Under the pieces are notes generated by a model. That model made no database searches and was not told the DNA's origin. It saw only the letters and a list, made by a program, of their open reading frames with translations. Positions 19,591 through 28,334 of a stretch of DNA of 55,792 bases are shown here, one piece after another. The translations under genes and the position numbers were made by a program. The DNA lies in assembly GCA_003282865.1 (NCBI GenBank), contig QBYK01000011.1, positions 1-55,792 on the forward strand, given 5' to 3'. Origin of the DNA: SAR116 cluster bacterium AG-325-I21. GTDB lineage: Bacteria; Pseudomonadota; Alphaproteobacteria; Puniceispirillales; Puniceispirillaceae. The first letter of the stretch is position 1, and every line of letters begins with the position of its first letter.

Positions 19591-21453
19591 ATGCCGCCAA
19601 ATTTGAAGCGCGGCATTGCCTATCTTAAGACCGAGCTTAAAACGCTGCCAAACCAGCCAGGGGTTTACCGCATGCAAAATGAAGCGGGCGAAGTTCTTTA
19701 TGTTGGCAAAGCCCGTAGCCTTATCCGGCGGGTCAGCAGCTATACGCAAATAAAACGACTATCCAACCGGATCATACGTATGGTCAGTGAAACAAAAAAA
19801 ATTGAAGTCATCGTCACTAAATCGGAAATCGAAGCCCTGCTTCTTGAGTCCAACCTGATCAAAAGAATGCAACCGCGTTACAACATACTGTTGCGTGACG
19901 ATAAAAGCCTGCCCCAAATCCTGCTGACCAACGACCATGAGTTTGGGCAATTGACCAAACATCGGGGCCGAAAAAACCGCAAGGGCGATTATTTTGGGCC
20001 ATTTGCATCTGCCGGATCAGTCAACCGCACCGTTGCTGATCTTTCCAGAGCATTCATGCTGCGCACTTGCAGCGATAATATCTTTCAGACCCGCACGCGC
20101 CCCTGCCTGCAATATCAGATCAAACGCTGCTCAGGTCCATGTGTTGGATTGGTCAGTAAGGAAGATTACACCAAACAGATGGCACAGGCGCGCCGGTTCC
20201 TCAATGGTGACTCGAACGATGTTCAGCGTGAATACGCAACCCGCATGCATGATGCTGCTGAAGAGTTGGATTTTGAAAGCGCCGCCATCTGGCGTAACCG
20301 GATTCGCGCCCTTGCCGGCATTCAGGCCAATCAGGACATTAATCTGCCAAAGGTTAGCGACGCTGATATCATTGCCGTCGCCCGCAGTGGCGAGCGAAGC
20401 TGTGTTCAAATTTTTTTTATCCGGGGCGGGTCCAATTACGGCAATCGGTCCTATTTCCTTACACATCTTACCAACACCCCTTCTCGCGAAGTTATCGGAG
20501 CGTTTATCGGACAATTCTACCAGGACAAAGAACCGCCAGCCGAAATCATGCTCAGCGAGATGCCAGAAGACCATCGCCTACTCGCCAAAGCATTAACCAA
20601 TAATGCTGGCCGTAAGGTCCAGTTGAATTGTCCAGTTCGGGGTAACAGGCGGAAGGTCACGATAATGGCGTTGAAAAATGCCGAAGAGGCACTCGCTCGC
20701 CATCTGGCCAATGCATCATCACAACGCCGCTTGTTGCGTGAACTGGCCACCGCCCTTGATCTACCAAAACCGCCAAAACGTATTGAAATTTATGATAATT
20801 CGCACATCCAAGGAAAGCATGCGGTTGGCGGGATGGTGGTTGCTGGTCCCGAGGGGTTTGAGAAAGGTTCGTATCGACGTTTTAACATCAAAGATCAAGG
20901 CAGATTTGCCACCACCATCGGGGATGATTTTGCTATGATGCGCCAGGTCATCCATCGCCGATTTTCCCGCGAAAAAAAAGAAGACGACGACCGTCAATCA
21001 TCAAATTGGCCTGATTTACTTTTGATTGATGGCGGACTTGGACAGCTATCGGCGGTTCACGAAGCGTTGGATGATCTTGGCGTGGATGATCTGACAGTTG
21101 TAGCAATTTCAAAAGGACCGGACCGGCATGCTGGACGCGAACAGTTCCATATTCGGGACAAACCAAGCTTTACCCTACCGCAAGACAGTGCCGCCATGCA
21201 CTTTCTTCAACGCCTCCGGGATGAATCCCACCGCTATGCTATTGGGGCGCACCGTGCGAAACGCGCAAAGAATGAATTTACAAGTCCACTTGATGCGGTT
21301 CCAGGCATTGGACCAAAGCGCAAGAAAGCCTTGTTGGCGCATTTTGGCTCGGCGCGGGCAGTTTCAGCCGCCGGTCTCAGCGATTTGGAGGCCGTTGATG
21401 GAATTTCTAAAAAATTTGCTCAACAAATATACGATTGGTTCTATAGTGGGTAA
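19591..21453 (+). CDS. uvrC: Excinuclease ABC subunit UvrC
   Basis: UvrC makes the two incisions flanking DNA damage. From the ATG at 19591 the protein is 620 residues, the usual family length. The GIY-YIG nuclease domain (GVYRMQNEAGEVLYVGKA) makes the 3' cut, and a UVR domain (EELDFESAAIWRNRIRAL) docks on UvrB. An RNase H-like domain (EIYDNSHIQGKHAVGGMVV, LLIDGGLGQL) makes the 5' cut, and tandem helix-hairpin-helix motifs (VPGIGPKRKKALLAHFGS) end the chain. In-frame starts at 19558 and 19450 would add 11 or 47 poorly conserved residues; no clear ribosome-binding site decides between them. pgsA follows after 84 bases on the same strand. Confidence 0.96.
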   Translation: MPPNLKRGIAYLKTELKTLPNQPGVYRMQNEAGEVLYVGKARSLIRRVSSYTQIKRLSNRIIRMVSETKKIEVIVTKSEIEALLLESNLIKRMQPRYNILLRDDKSLPQILLTNDHEFGQLTKHRGRKNRKGDYFGPFASAGSVNRTVADLSRAFMLRTCSDNIFQTRTRPCLQYQIKRCSGPCVGLVSKEDYTKQMAQARRFLNGDSNDVQREYATRMHDAAEELDFESAAIWRNRIRALAGIQANQDINLPKVSDADIIAVARSGERSCVQIFFIRGGSNYGNRSYFLTHLTNTPSREVIGAFIGQFYQDKEPPAEIMLSEMPEDHRLLAKALTNNAGRKVQLNCPVRGNRRKVTIMALKNAEEALARHLANASSQRRLLRELATALDLPKPPKRIEIYDNSHIQGKHAVGGMVVAGPEGFEKGSYRRFNIKDQGRFATTIGDDFAMMRQVIHRRFSREKKEDDDRQSSNWPDLLLIDGGLGQLSAVHEALDDLGVDDLTVVAISKGPDRHAGREQFHIRDKPSFTLPQDSAAMHFLQRLRDESHRYAIGAHRAKRAKNEFTSPLDAVPGIGPKRKKALLAHFGSARAVSAAGLSDLEAVDGISKKFAQQIYDWFYSG

Positions 21454-21537
21454 AGACTGGCATAAATTTTCTACTGGTAACATTGACAGGAATTCATAAT
21501 AGCAAGGCATCTAAGTAACGAACCGAAGGCTAAATCC

Positions 21538-22107
21538 ATGTTCACACTCGCATCGCTTCCAAATTGGATGACTGTCATGCGCATCGCTATCACGCCTTTA
21601 GTTGCGGTGCTGATTTGGAGCGATATAGCGCCCCATGGTTATCAATTTGCCTTATATCTCTACACTATCGCCAGTATTACTGATTATGTCGATGGCTTTA
21701 TTGCACGGTGGCTGAAGGTCGAATCACCCTTTGGCGAAATGCTAGATCCAATCGCTGACAAATTGCTTATTGCGGCAGTTTTACTCGCACTTGCCAGCGT
21801 CGATAAAAGTGGTTGGCTGTTTCTGATGCCAGCCTTAATCATTCTAATACGTGAATTCATGATTTCTGGCTTGCGCGAGTACCTAGCCAAACAGAATGTC
21901 TCTGCACCTGTTACCACGCTGGCAAAATGGAAAACAACGGCTCAAATTTTAGCACTTGGGTTTTTAATGGGAGCCCCCGGTTTCCCTGGTTTTCCGTTTG
22001 CTCATGAAATTGGCTTAACCCTTTTATGGATTTCAGCAATCCTGACCATTCACACCGGATCGGCATATGTGAAAGATGCGCTTCGTCATGTGATTAACCT
22101 TCGCTAG
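21538..22107 (+). CDS. pgsA: CDP-diacylglycerol-glycerol-3-phosphate 3-phosphatidyltransferase PgsA
   Basis: PgsA makes phosphatidylglycerophosphate, the committed precursor of phosphatidylglycerol and cardiolipin, in the inner membrane. The 189-residue protein has a textbook CDP-alcohol phosphatidyltransferase motif: D49, D52, G53, A56, R57, G66, D70 and D74 with standard spacing. Hydrophobic membrane helices follow it. The N-terminal SLPNWMTVMRIAITPLV is also typical. It sits downstream of uvrC and upstream of moaD, a frequent order in this class of bacteria. The 233-base gap before moaD suggests that moaD has its own promoter. Confidence 0.97.
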   Translation: MFTLASLPNWMTVMRIAITPLVAVLIWSDIAPHGYQFALYLYTIASITDYVDGFIARWLKVESPFGEMLDPIADKLLIAAVLLALASVDKSGWLFLMPALIILIREFMISGLREYLAKQNVSAPVTTLAKWKTTAQILALGFLMGAPGFPGFPFAHEIGLTLLWISAILTIHTGSAYVKDALRHVINLR

Positions 22108-22340
22108 ATTTTGGAATTCGTACGTGCTACCGCACGGGCAAATCAGCGTGCTGGCGTAGTAAGATCGCGCCATTTTAGACAACTTGTCGAATTTTATATT
22201 ATGTTGTTACGTCATGTTTGTTGCCTTGTTTACTAGGGATTTTGGCTTGATTGGGGTCATTGAGTGCTAGAATATAAGTCACCCATTAATAGGGGCACGA
22301 TATGTGCCATCCACTGCAGCAAGGAACGAGAGCAAAAACA

Positions 22341-22592
22341 ATGAAGATTTTCTATTTTGCTTGGTTGAAGGAACATACAGGCTGTTCATACGAGAATATA
22401 ACACTACCCGAGGGTGTGGACACGGTCGGAGCACTGATTCCCCATATCACTCGCAAATCACCGGGTCATAAAGCTGCTCTTGCCAATCTTGAAGCGGTAC
22501 GGGTAGCCGTGAATCGCGTTTATGGTGATCTTACAACCCAAGTTACCGATGGTGATGAGATTGCTTTTTTCCCACCTGTTACCGGGGGGTAA
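22341..22592 (+). CDS. moaD: Molybdopterin synthase small subunit MoaD
   Basis: MoaD is the ubiquitin-fold sulfur carrier that, with MoaE, converts cyclic pyranopterin to molybdopterin. From ATG 22341 the protein is 83 residues. It starts MKIFYFAWLKEHTG and ends in the obligatory Gly-Gly (FFPPVTGG), which becomes the thiocarboxylate. ORF extension to 22302 is rejected because MKIFYF is the usual family start. The partner moaE, often the next gene, is not present: ilvE converges from the other strand. The cofactor is needed by two enzymes in this window, MsrP and the xanthine-dehydrogenase-type hydroxylase. Confidence 0.92.
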   Translation: MKIFYFAWLKEHTGCSYENITLPEGVDTVGALIPHITRKSPGHKAALANLEAVRVAVNRVYGDLTTQVTDGDEIAFFPPVTGG

Positions 22593-22611
22593 AAGAGAGC
22601 CCCAAAAGAAA

Positions 22612-22632
22612 AGCCACCTCGACAAGGTGGCT
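22612..22632 (-). terminator. Intrinsic terminator downstream of ilvE
   Basis: AGCCACCT-CGACA-AGGTGGCT is a perfect 8-bp stem with a five-base loop. On the minus strand it is followed by TTTTCTTTT, fitting Rho-independent termination of ilvE, which ends 34 bases earlier. On the plus strand it lies just after moaD but has no T-run there, so it would act only weakly on moaD. Confidence 0.8.
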
Positions 22633-22666
22633 CTTGAAACGTATTTGAGGGGCAGGCAGACTCTGA

Positions 22667-23542
22667 TTAAGCATTCACCAAGTTTGTGTAGCCGTCGACC
22701 ATCTTACGGCAAAAATTACCCGGGGTGAATTCATAATCGCCAATCCGAGATACCGGTGTTACCTCAGCGGCAGTACCAGTCAGAAAACATTCGCGCATTG
22801 ATCCAAGTTCTTCCGGAGTGATGTGGCGTTCAATAACTTCAATCTGCATTGATCTTGCCATCTCGATTACACTTCGTCGAGTTATACCGTTCAAAAAACA
22901 ATCGGCAATTGGAGTATGCAATGTACCATTCTGATCGACAAAAAATACGTTAGCACCAGTAGCTTCAGCAACATACCCCCGATAATCCATCATCAGCGCA
23001 TCTTGAAAACCTTTGCGTTCTGCTTCATGCTTCGCAAGCGTACAGATCATATAAAGCCCAGCAGCCTTGGCATGGACGGGGGCTGACTCGGGTGAAGGCC
23101 GCTTCCAACTGGCAATATCAAGAGTGATTCCCTTCATTTTGGTCTCAGGATCAAAATAGCTTGGCCATTCCCAAGCAGCAATCGCCAAATGTTGAGTAGT
23201 TTTCTGAGCAGAAACAGCCATCATCTCAGAACCGCGCCAACAATAAGCACGCACATAGCCATCAACAATTCCATTTGCGTTGATCACGGCCTGCTTTGCC
23301 GCACCGACCTCATCATCAGAAATGGGGAGGTCAAAATCCATTATATTAGCAGAATTGCGCAACCTTTCCGTGTGTTCGCGGCCTTTGAAAATCTTACCGC
23401 CGTATGACCTTTCCCCTTCAAATACAAGGCTGGCATAATGTAATCCATGGCTTAGCGTGTGGGCTTTTGCATCACGCCATGGAACAATTTCGCCATCCAT
23501 CCAAATGCTGCCATCGCGATCATCAAACGGTATCAACCCCAT
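22667..23542 (-). CDS. ilvE: Branched-chain amino acid aminotransferase IlvE
   Basis: IlvE catalyses the last step of leucine, isoleucine and valine synthesis and the first step of their breakdown. The 291-residue protein is a fold-type IV PLP enzyme. It has WMDGEIVPWRDAKAHTLSHG at the start and HYASLVFEGERSY, with the PLP lysine in HAKAAGLYMICTLAK. Later come EATGANVFFVDQNGTLHTP and the phosphate-cup FLTGTAAEVTPV. GGAG precedes the ATG at 23542. A strong terminator follows the gene. It is divergent from the MarR-type regulator; ilvE beside petP-petR is a recurrent alphaproteobacterial arrangement. Confidence 0.96.
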   Translation of the reverse strand: MGLIPFDDRDGSIWMDGEIVPWRDAKAHTLSHGLHYASLVFEGERSYGGKIFKGREHTERLRNSANIMDFDLPISDDEVGAAKQAVINANGIVDGYVRAYCWRGSEMMAVSAQKTTQHLAIAAWEWPSYFDPETKMKGITLDIASWKRPSPESAPVHAKAAGLYMICTLAKHEAERKGFQDALMMDYRGYVAEATGANVFFVDQNGTLHTPIADCFLNGITRRSVIEMARSMQIEVIERHITPEELGSMRECFLTGTAAEVTPVSRIGDYEFTPGNFCRKMVDGYTNLVNA

Positions 23543-23662
23543 GTTACGTTCTCCCCGAAAAAATTCAAAGCATGACTATTAGCAATATAAATGATTCCAT
23601 TTCGGCCATTTTATGCTAATTAACAACAATAGAAATTTAATGGACATTCTTTATTGGTCAAC

Positions 23663-24163
23663 ATGGCTGACGTAAAACCAATTGGCAAGGCTCTTTTTCT
23701 CCGCGAGGAAGAATTACGTCGAGGCATTGAATTAATGTTTTTTGCTTACCGCGATTTTACTGGCGAAGCAGACTCCATCCTCGCCGAAAGAAATATGGGC
23801 CGTGCTCATCATCGCGCAATTTATTTTATCGGGCGCCATCCAGGTATTACAGTGAGCAATCTTTTGACTATCCTTCGCATTACCAAACAAAGCCTCTCCC
23901 GAGTTTTATCAGGACTTATGAGAGATGGGTATGTCATTCAAAGACTGGGTGCTACTGACCGACGACAACGTCTTTTGCACCTAACGCAAGCAGGCGCCGC
24001 ACTTGAAACAAGGTTGACCTCAATCCAAGGAAGTAGGTTTGCTGCCGCCTACCGAGAGGCTGGAGTTGACGCTGTTGCAGGGTTTCAACGAGTATTGCAA
24101 GGATTGCTAGATAACAGTACCGTTAATCAATTGACCCAGCACGAGCAATCAAAAATCGAGTAA
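23663..24163 (+). CDS. petP: MarR family regulator, PetP-type
   Basis: This 166-residue winged-helix regulator has the MarR pattern. A helical N terminus is followed by the recognition region ITVSNLLTILRITKQSLSRV, and the wing DGYVIQRLGATDRRQRLLHL has the conserved D-R pair. In Rhodobacter capsulatus petP and petR lie together upstream of the cytochrome bc1 genes and are needed for bc1 production. The same pair is found here, with the response regulator beginning 65 bases downstream, so the PetP name is inferred from order and family. ATG 23663 is preferred over the TTG three codons earlier. Divergent from ilvE. The DNA target and signal are unknown; a link to petABC in this window is inference. 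Confidence 0.8.
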   Translation: MADVKPIGKALFLREEELRRGIELMFFAYRDFTGEADSILAERNMGRAHHRAIYFIGRHPGITVSNLLTILRITKQSLSRVLSGLMRDGYVIQRLGATDRRQRLLHLTQAGAALETRLTSIQGSRFAAAYREAGVDAVAGFQRVLQGLLDNSTVNQLTQHEQSKIE

Positions 24164-24228
24164 GAACTGTGCTGTAAACATGCCTTGCTTACCCTTGCCT
24201 AACACGGCAATCAAACGAAAGGGTTTTT

Positions 24229-24924
24229 ATGTTGGAGCATCACATCCTTGTCATCGATGATGATGAACGCCTTCGAACTTTGCTTCGCCGCTTTCTTGAG
24301 GAAAGTGGGTTTCGTGTCACAGTTGCCGGCAATGCAGGAGAAGCGCGACAGATTCTGATTGGTATTGAATTTGACCTCCTGGTCATTGACATAATGATGC
24401 CTGGCGAAACTGGCTTAGAATTCTTGACAGATATCCGCCGAGACAACGCGGTGCCGGCACTGTTTCTGACCGCCATGTCAGATGCTGAAAACCGTATCGA
24501 AGGGCTAGAAGCCGGGGCTGATGATTATATCCCAAAACCGTTTGAACCGCGCGAACTAGTTCTCCGTATCAAACGAATTTTGCAACGCAACGGGACCCGT
24601 GACCCAAACACCAAAGAGATTGTATTTGGGCCGTTCCATTTCAATGCAAATACAGGCATGCTGTCAAAACTGGGAGAGCGCATTCATATTACCACTGCTG
24701 AACAACAATTGCTTACTAGCTTTGGCAAACAGCCTAACCAGACGCTGTCACGTGATGATCTTGGAGCTGAATTGGATGGACGAATGAAAGGGCGTTCAAT
24801 TGACGTTGCCGTTGCAAGGCTTCGTCGAAAACTAGAGCCAAACCCCCGCCACCCCGTTTATTTGCAAACCGTGCGTAACCGTGGCTGGTTGCTGCGAACC
24901 GACACCACCGTTCCGATGCAGTAG
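24229..24924 (+). CDS. petR: OmpR-family response regulator, PetR-type
   Basis: This 231-residue two-component regulator has an N-terminal receiver domain. The acidic pocket is D10-D12, the phospho-acceptor is D54 in VIDIMMPGE, and T81 and K103 (DDYIPKPFEPREL) complete the switch residues. A C-terminal OmpR/PhoB winged helix carries SRDDLGAELDGR, IDVAVARLRRKLEPNPRHP and TVRNRGW. It sits between a PetP-type MarR gene and a histidine kinase gene 11 bases downstream, so the three probably form one unit. By homology and order with R. capsulatus PetR it may control cytochrome bc1 synthesis, but that is not shown by this sequence. Confidence 0.85.
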   Translation: MLEHHILVIDDDERLRTLLRRFLEESGFRVTVAGNAGEARQILIGIEFDLLVIDIMMPGETGLEFLTDIRRDNAVPALFLTAMSDAENRIEGLEAGADDYIPKPFEPRELVLRIKRILQRNGTRDPNTKEIVFGPFHFNANTGMLSKLGERIHITTAEQQLLTSFGKQPNQTLSRDDLGAELDGRMKGRSIDVAVARLRRKLEPNPRHPVYLQTVRNRGWLLRTDTTVPMQ

Positions 24925-24935
24925 GCGTTTTCCCC

Positions 24936-26255
24936 ATGCAACTGCGTGAATTTCTTCCAAAAACCCTATTTGGGCGAATGCTATCAATTATCCTAGTCCC
25001 AATGATTTTTGTACAAATCATTACTGTTTTCATTTTTTATGAACGACATTGGGACACGGTTACTCGCCACATGGCACAGAATCTCGCTGGTGAAATAGCA
25101 TTACTGGTTAGCAATGTGGGCCCGGACCCAAATACATTGATCATCGATCAAATCGTCGCAAATGGTTGGCAATATTTCAACTTTCCTATTCATTTTCATA
25201 AAGACACCGTCCTAACAACTCCTCCTACAGTTACCACTGCAACCTATGCAGAAAACATGTTAAGACGCGAGTTGAAGCGTCAAGTTAAACAACCATGGCG
25301 CCTTGATACGACTAGCGACCCAAATTTGATTTTTGTTGATTTGCAAATGGACAATGGAGTGCTCCGCATTTACGCGAGTCGCAAGCGTATTTTTAGTTCA
25401 ACCAGCTGGACTTTTATTGGCTGGACAGTTGGTAGCTCGATTATCCTGTTTGCAATGGCCCTATTGTTTCTGCGCGGCCAAGTGCGCCCAATACATCGCT
25501 TGGCAAATGCGGCGCGTCAACTTGGACTGGGACGTACTGCCCCGGATTATCGCCTTGAGGGCGCGCGAGAAGTTCGCCTTGCTGGACGGGCCTTTCAGGC
25601 GATGCGCTACAGGATCATGAGGCAGTTGAATGAACGCACCGAAATGTTGGCTGGCGTCAGTCATGATTTGCGTACACCCCTAACCCGCATCCGCCTTCAA
25701 TTAGCTCTGATGAGAGAAAGCCCCGACTCAAGAGCAATCAGCAATGACATTAGAGAAATGGAAGAAATGATCGACGGGTATATTGCCTTTGCCGCTGGTG
25801 AAGGTGATGAGGACCCGCAAGACATTGACATCGAATTCATGGTGAATCGGCTTGTTACACAAGCACACAAAAGCCATAAATTCGATATAATCTTTTCTCC
25901 GGTAAAAGATGAAATTCCGGCGTTCCCAATGCGTCGAAATGCTATTCAACGTGCTTTTTCAAACATAATTTCAAATGCAATCCGCTATTCGTCAAAGACG
26001 ATTGTACATATTCAAAAACGTAATGATGAGGTAATTATCACATTTGATGATAATGGCTCAGGCATCCCAAAGGAGCGGCGCGCCGATGCAATACGGCCGT
26101 TTATTCGTCTGGAACAGTCAAGGAACAGACGAACGGGCGGCACTGGCCTTGGCCTTTCAATCACCAGCGATATCGTGCTTAGCCATGGCGGCGAATTGAC
26201 GCTTGGCGATTCACCCCTTGGGGGACTTCGCGTTGCGATGAAACTACCAATTTGA
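24936..26255 (+). CDS. Sensor histidine kinase (PetR partner candidate)
   Basis: This 439-residue inner-membrane kinase has a first membrane helix near residues 12-31 and a periplasmic loop of about 135 residues. A second helix lies near 166-186, followed by a HAMP linker (RPIHRLANAARQLGLG). The HisKA domain has phospho-acceptor H243 (GVSHDLRTPLTRIRLQLAL). The ATPase domain has N-box NIISNAIRYS, G1 DDNGSGIP and G2 GGTGLGLSI. The layout resembles EnvZ-type kinases. It begins 11 bases after the response regulator stop, so the two are very probably cognate. The loop has no sensor domain I recognise. It converges with csaA. Confidence 0.93.
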   Translation: MQLREFLPKTLFGRMLSIILVPMIFVQIITVFIFYERHWDTVTRHMAQNLAGEIALLVSNVGPDPNTLIIDQIVANGWQYFNFPIHFHKDTVLTTPPTVTTATYAENMLRRELKRQVKQPWRLDTTSDPNLIFVDLQMDNGVLRIYASRKRIFSSTSWTFIGWTVGSSIILFAMALLFLRGQVRPIHRLANAARQLGLGRTAPDYRLEGAREVRLAGRAFQAMRYRIMRQLNERTEMLAGVSHDLRTPLTRIRLQLALMRESPDSRAISNDIREMEEMIDGYIAFAAGEGDEDPQDIDIEFMVNRLVTQAHKSHKFDIIFSPVKDEIPAFPMRRNAIQRAFSNIISNAIRYSSKTIVHIQKRNDEVIITFDDNGSGIPKERRADAIRPFIRLEQSRNRRTGGTGLGLSITSDIVLSHGGELTLGDSPLGGLRVAMKLPI

Positions 26256-26278
26256 TAAAAAACAGTGGAATCCGAAAA

Positions 26279-26617
26279 CTAATAAAGCTTGACGCCATCA
26301 GGAACTGGCTTGTCAGGCACAACAAGCACCACCGCGCCCTCCGTATCAGGCAACCCAAGGGTCAGAACCTCAGACATGAATGGGCCGATCTGGCGTGGAG
26401 GAAAATTTACCACCGCCAACACCTGTTTTCCCACCAACGTCTCAGGCTGATAATGGGCCGTAATCTGCGCCGACGATTTACGCCGTCCAAGGGGTGTACC
26501 AAAATCAATTTCCAGTTTTATCGCTGGTTTGCGGGCCTCAGGAAATGGCTGTGCGGCAATGATAGTACCACAGCGGATGTCCAGCTTTAGAAAGTTATCG
26601 AATAACGCCTCAGCCAT
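26279..26617 (-). CDS. csaA: tRNA-binding domain protein CsaA
   Basis: This 112-residue protein is a stand-alone OB-fold tRNA-binding (EMAP-II-like) domain of the CsaA type. Visible motifs are FLKLDIRCGTIIAAQPFPEA, then IDFGTPLGRRKSSAQIT and KQVLAVVNFPPRQIGPFMSE. CsaA was first described as a secretion-linked chaperone in Bacillus, and its fold binds tRNA. The cellular role in alphaproteobacteria is uncertain. Length is typical. It lies downstream of the COQ9-like gene on the same strand with a 64-base gap and converges with the histidine kinase gene. Confidence 0.92.
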   Translation of the reverse strand: MAEALFDNFLKLDIRCGTIIAAQPFPEARKPAIKLEIDFGTPLGRRKSSAQITAHYQPETLVGKQVLAVVNFPPRQIGPFMSEVLTLGLPDTEGAVVLVVPDKPVPDGVKLY

Positions 26618-26681
26618 TATCTACTCCAGAGCGGCCGGCAGCCACATCACCTCGCCCAAAACTCAATATTACGCGATCTTC

Positions 26682-27326
26682 TCATAAGCGGTCACTTGAA
26701 CCATCGTGCGACCGTCCACCGTCAAATATACGCAAACTAATGCCCCATTCCTCAGCTTGTGAAATGCGTTGATCAAGCATCTTCATTGTGGCGGCAAGGT
26801 CATTGCTATCATCTTTCATCCAGACACGCGCGGTTGCCAGGAAAATGCCTGCGACTCCTTTCACCCGCATCATGCCTTTAAGGCCGGGCGCTGGATCACC
26901 CGACATGACAAGAATATGACGTATCAGCGCTTCCAAGCCAACAAGCAAGCGCAGCGCCAAGTCGGGATGACCGCTTGCAGACCGGCTCAACTGATCAAGC
27001 TGCGCGCGATAGGGTGCATAGGTTTCAAACCAGTGCAACAGACTTTCGACAATTTTTTCACGAATAGAAACCTCACCAGCATCTTGAATATCGTCATAAG
27101 TTTCCAATAACGATTGTCTGTCAAGTTCGTTCATTTTAGCCAGAACAAGACGCTGAACACTGCCAGAAAGCGCGCCCACGAGACCGCGATCAACACCAGC
27201 CATATCTGCAACCACATCAAAATCTATCTGGTCAATCGAATGCGTTGCCAGCAGCGACCAGGCCGCATCACTAAGCAACAACCTCTTATCATAATTTGAG
27301 TTCGGTATCATGTTATCCTGCGACAT
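26682..27326 (-). CDS. TetR-fold protein with COQ9-like C terminus
   Basis: This 214-residue protein has an N-terminal helix-turn-helix-like part, LLSDAAWSLLATHSIDQIDF followed by VVADMAGVDRGLVGAL. Its all-helical C terminus ends with ARVWMKDDSNDLAATMKMLD, very like the end of COQ9. COQ9 proteins share the TetR fold but bind lipids and assist hydroxylation in ubiquinone synthesis. This one could be either a genuine TetR regulator or a COQ9 homologue. A ubiquinone accessory factor gene (ubiK) lies about 2 kb upstream on the same strand, mildly favouring COQ9. ATG 27326 has AAAGGGA six bases upstream, so it is preferred over the adjacent in-frame TTG. It precedes csaA. Confidence 0.6.
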   Translation of the reverse strand: MSQDNMIPNSNYDKRLLLSDAAWSLLATHSIDQIDFDVVADMAGVDRGLVGALSGSVQRLVLAKMNELDRQSLLETYDDIQDAGEVSIREKIVESLLHWFETYAPYRAQLDQLSRSASGHPDLALRLLVGLEALIRHILVMSGDPAPGLKGMMRVKGVAGIFLATARVWMKDDSNDLAATMKMLDQRISQAEEWGISLRIFDGGRSHDGSSDRL

Positions 27327-27510
27327 CAAACATCCCTTTTACCATCTCACCAAGCGTCACACTTGGACATCAATATGCGAATGCACCGCCGCCATAATAG
27401 CGTAAGCTTGACAAAAAAATAGAACTTACCCCAACCGTAGCAGTTTATTATTTACCCAATGGCTCCAGCTGTTTCTGGGAAACTGTGAGTGACAAGTCGG
27501 CCATTTACGG

Positions 27511-28329
27511 TTACTCACCAAGTTGGATTGATCTCTTTTTGGCCGCGTCCACCGCTTCAGTCATTAATTGAGGAAGCCCTTCATCAGCCATCAAAACTGA
27601 TAATGCTGCCGCAGTCGTGCCACCCTGACTTGTTACATTTTCACGCAAAGTTGCAGGGGGTGTGTCAACCGCTGCCATTAAAGCGCCAGCGCCACATACC
27701 GTTACTTTTGCGAGTTCTTTTGCCAACGATTCAGGCAAGCCCGCCTTAACCCCAGCCATGCCCAACGCTTCTGTAAGTAAGAACACATAAGCTGGTCCAG
27801 ACCCAGATACCGCTGTTACCGCGTCCATCAGATCCTCATTCTCAAGATGCACCACGTCACCCACCGCCAATAACAGTTGGTGGGCCAAAGCACGAACAGC
27901 ATCTGGTGCATCGGCAAATAATGCCGTGATGCCCCTGCCCACAGCTGCCGGTGTGTTTGGCATTGCACGCAGCACCACTGCATCTGAACCAAGGCGCTGT
28001 TTCAACCAGCGGGTTGATATCCCTGCTGCGATCGACAGATAGGCGCTGTTGGCATCATTTGAGTTCCGGATAGCGGCCAACGCCTCGTCCATCATTTGGG
28101 GCTTCACCGCAAGAACAATCATCGTGCTCTCTGTTGCATTCGCGGCGACAGCGGCGGCGCAACCTTCATACAGCGACACACGAGACTCATTGACGACCCA
28201 GCCTAGGCGCGAATGATCAGGTTCAATAATGGTGAATACCGCGTCAAGCGAAGCATCTCTTAGCCAGCCTTCCAGCAATGCGCTTCCCATTTTGCCGCAC
28301 CCGATCAGCATGATATGGTTAACAGCCAT
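27511..28329 (-). CDS. proC: Pyrroline-5-carboxylate reductase ProC
   Basis: ProC catalyses the final NAD(P)H-dependent step of proline synthesis. The 272-residue protein has the N-terminal Rossmann loop LIGCGKMGSALLEGWL and the conserved VLAVKPQMMDEAL. The family signature is present as LRAMPNTPAAVGRGI and DAVTAVSGSGPAYVFLL, with the late substrate-binding part LRENVTSQGGTTAAAL. Length is typical. It starts five bases after the stop of the YbjN-domain gene, and its ribosome-binding region overlaps that gene's end, indicating coupled translation. Confidence 0.97.
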   Translation of the reverse strand: MAVNHIMLIGCGKMGSALLEGWLRDASLDAVFTIIEPDHSRLGWVVNESRVSLYEGCAAAVAANATESTMIVLAVKPQMMDEALAAIRNSNDANSAYLSIAAGISTRWLKQRLGSDAVVLRAMPNTPAAVGRGITALFADAPDAVRALAHQLLLAVGDVVHLENEDLMDAVTAVSGSGPAYVFLLTEALGMAGVKAGLPESLAKELAKVTVCGAGALMAAVDTPPATLRENVTSQGGTTAAALSVLMADEGLPQLMTEAVDAAKKRSIQLGE

Positions 28330-28334
28330 AAAAC

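Noticed and set aside
22123-22136. Hairpin CGTGC-TACC-GCACG after pgsA as a terminator
   Set aside because: Short stem and no T-run.
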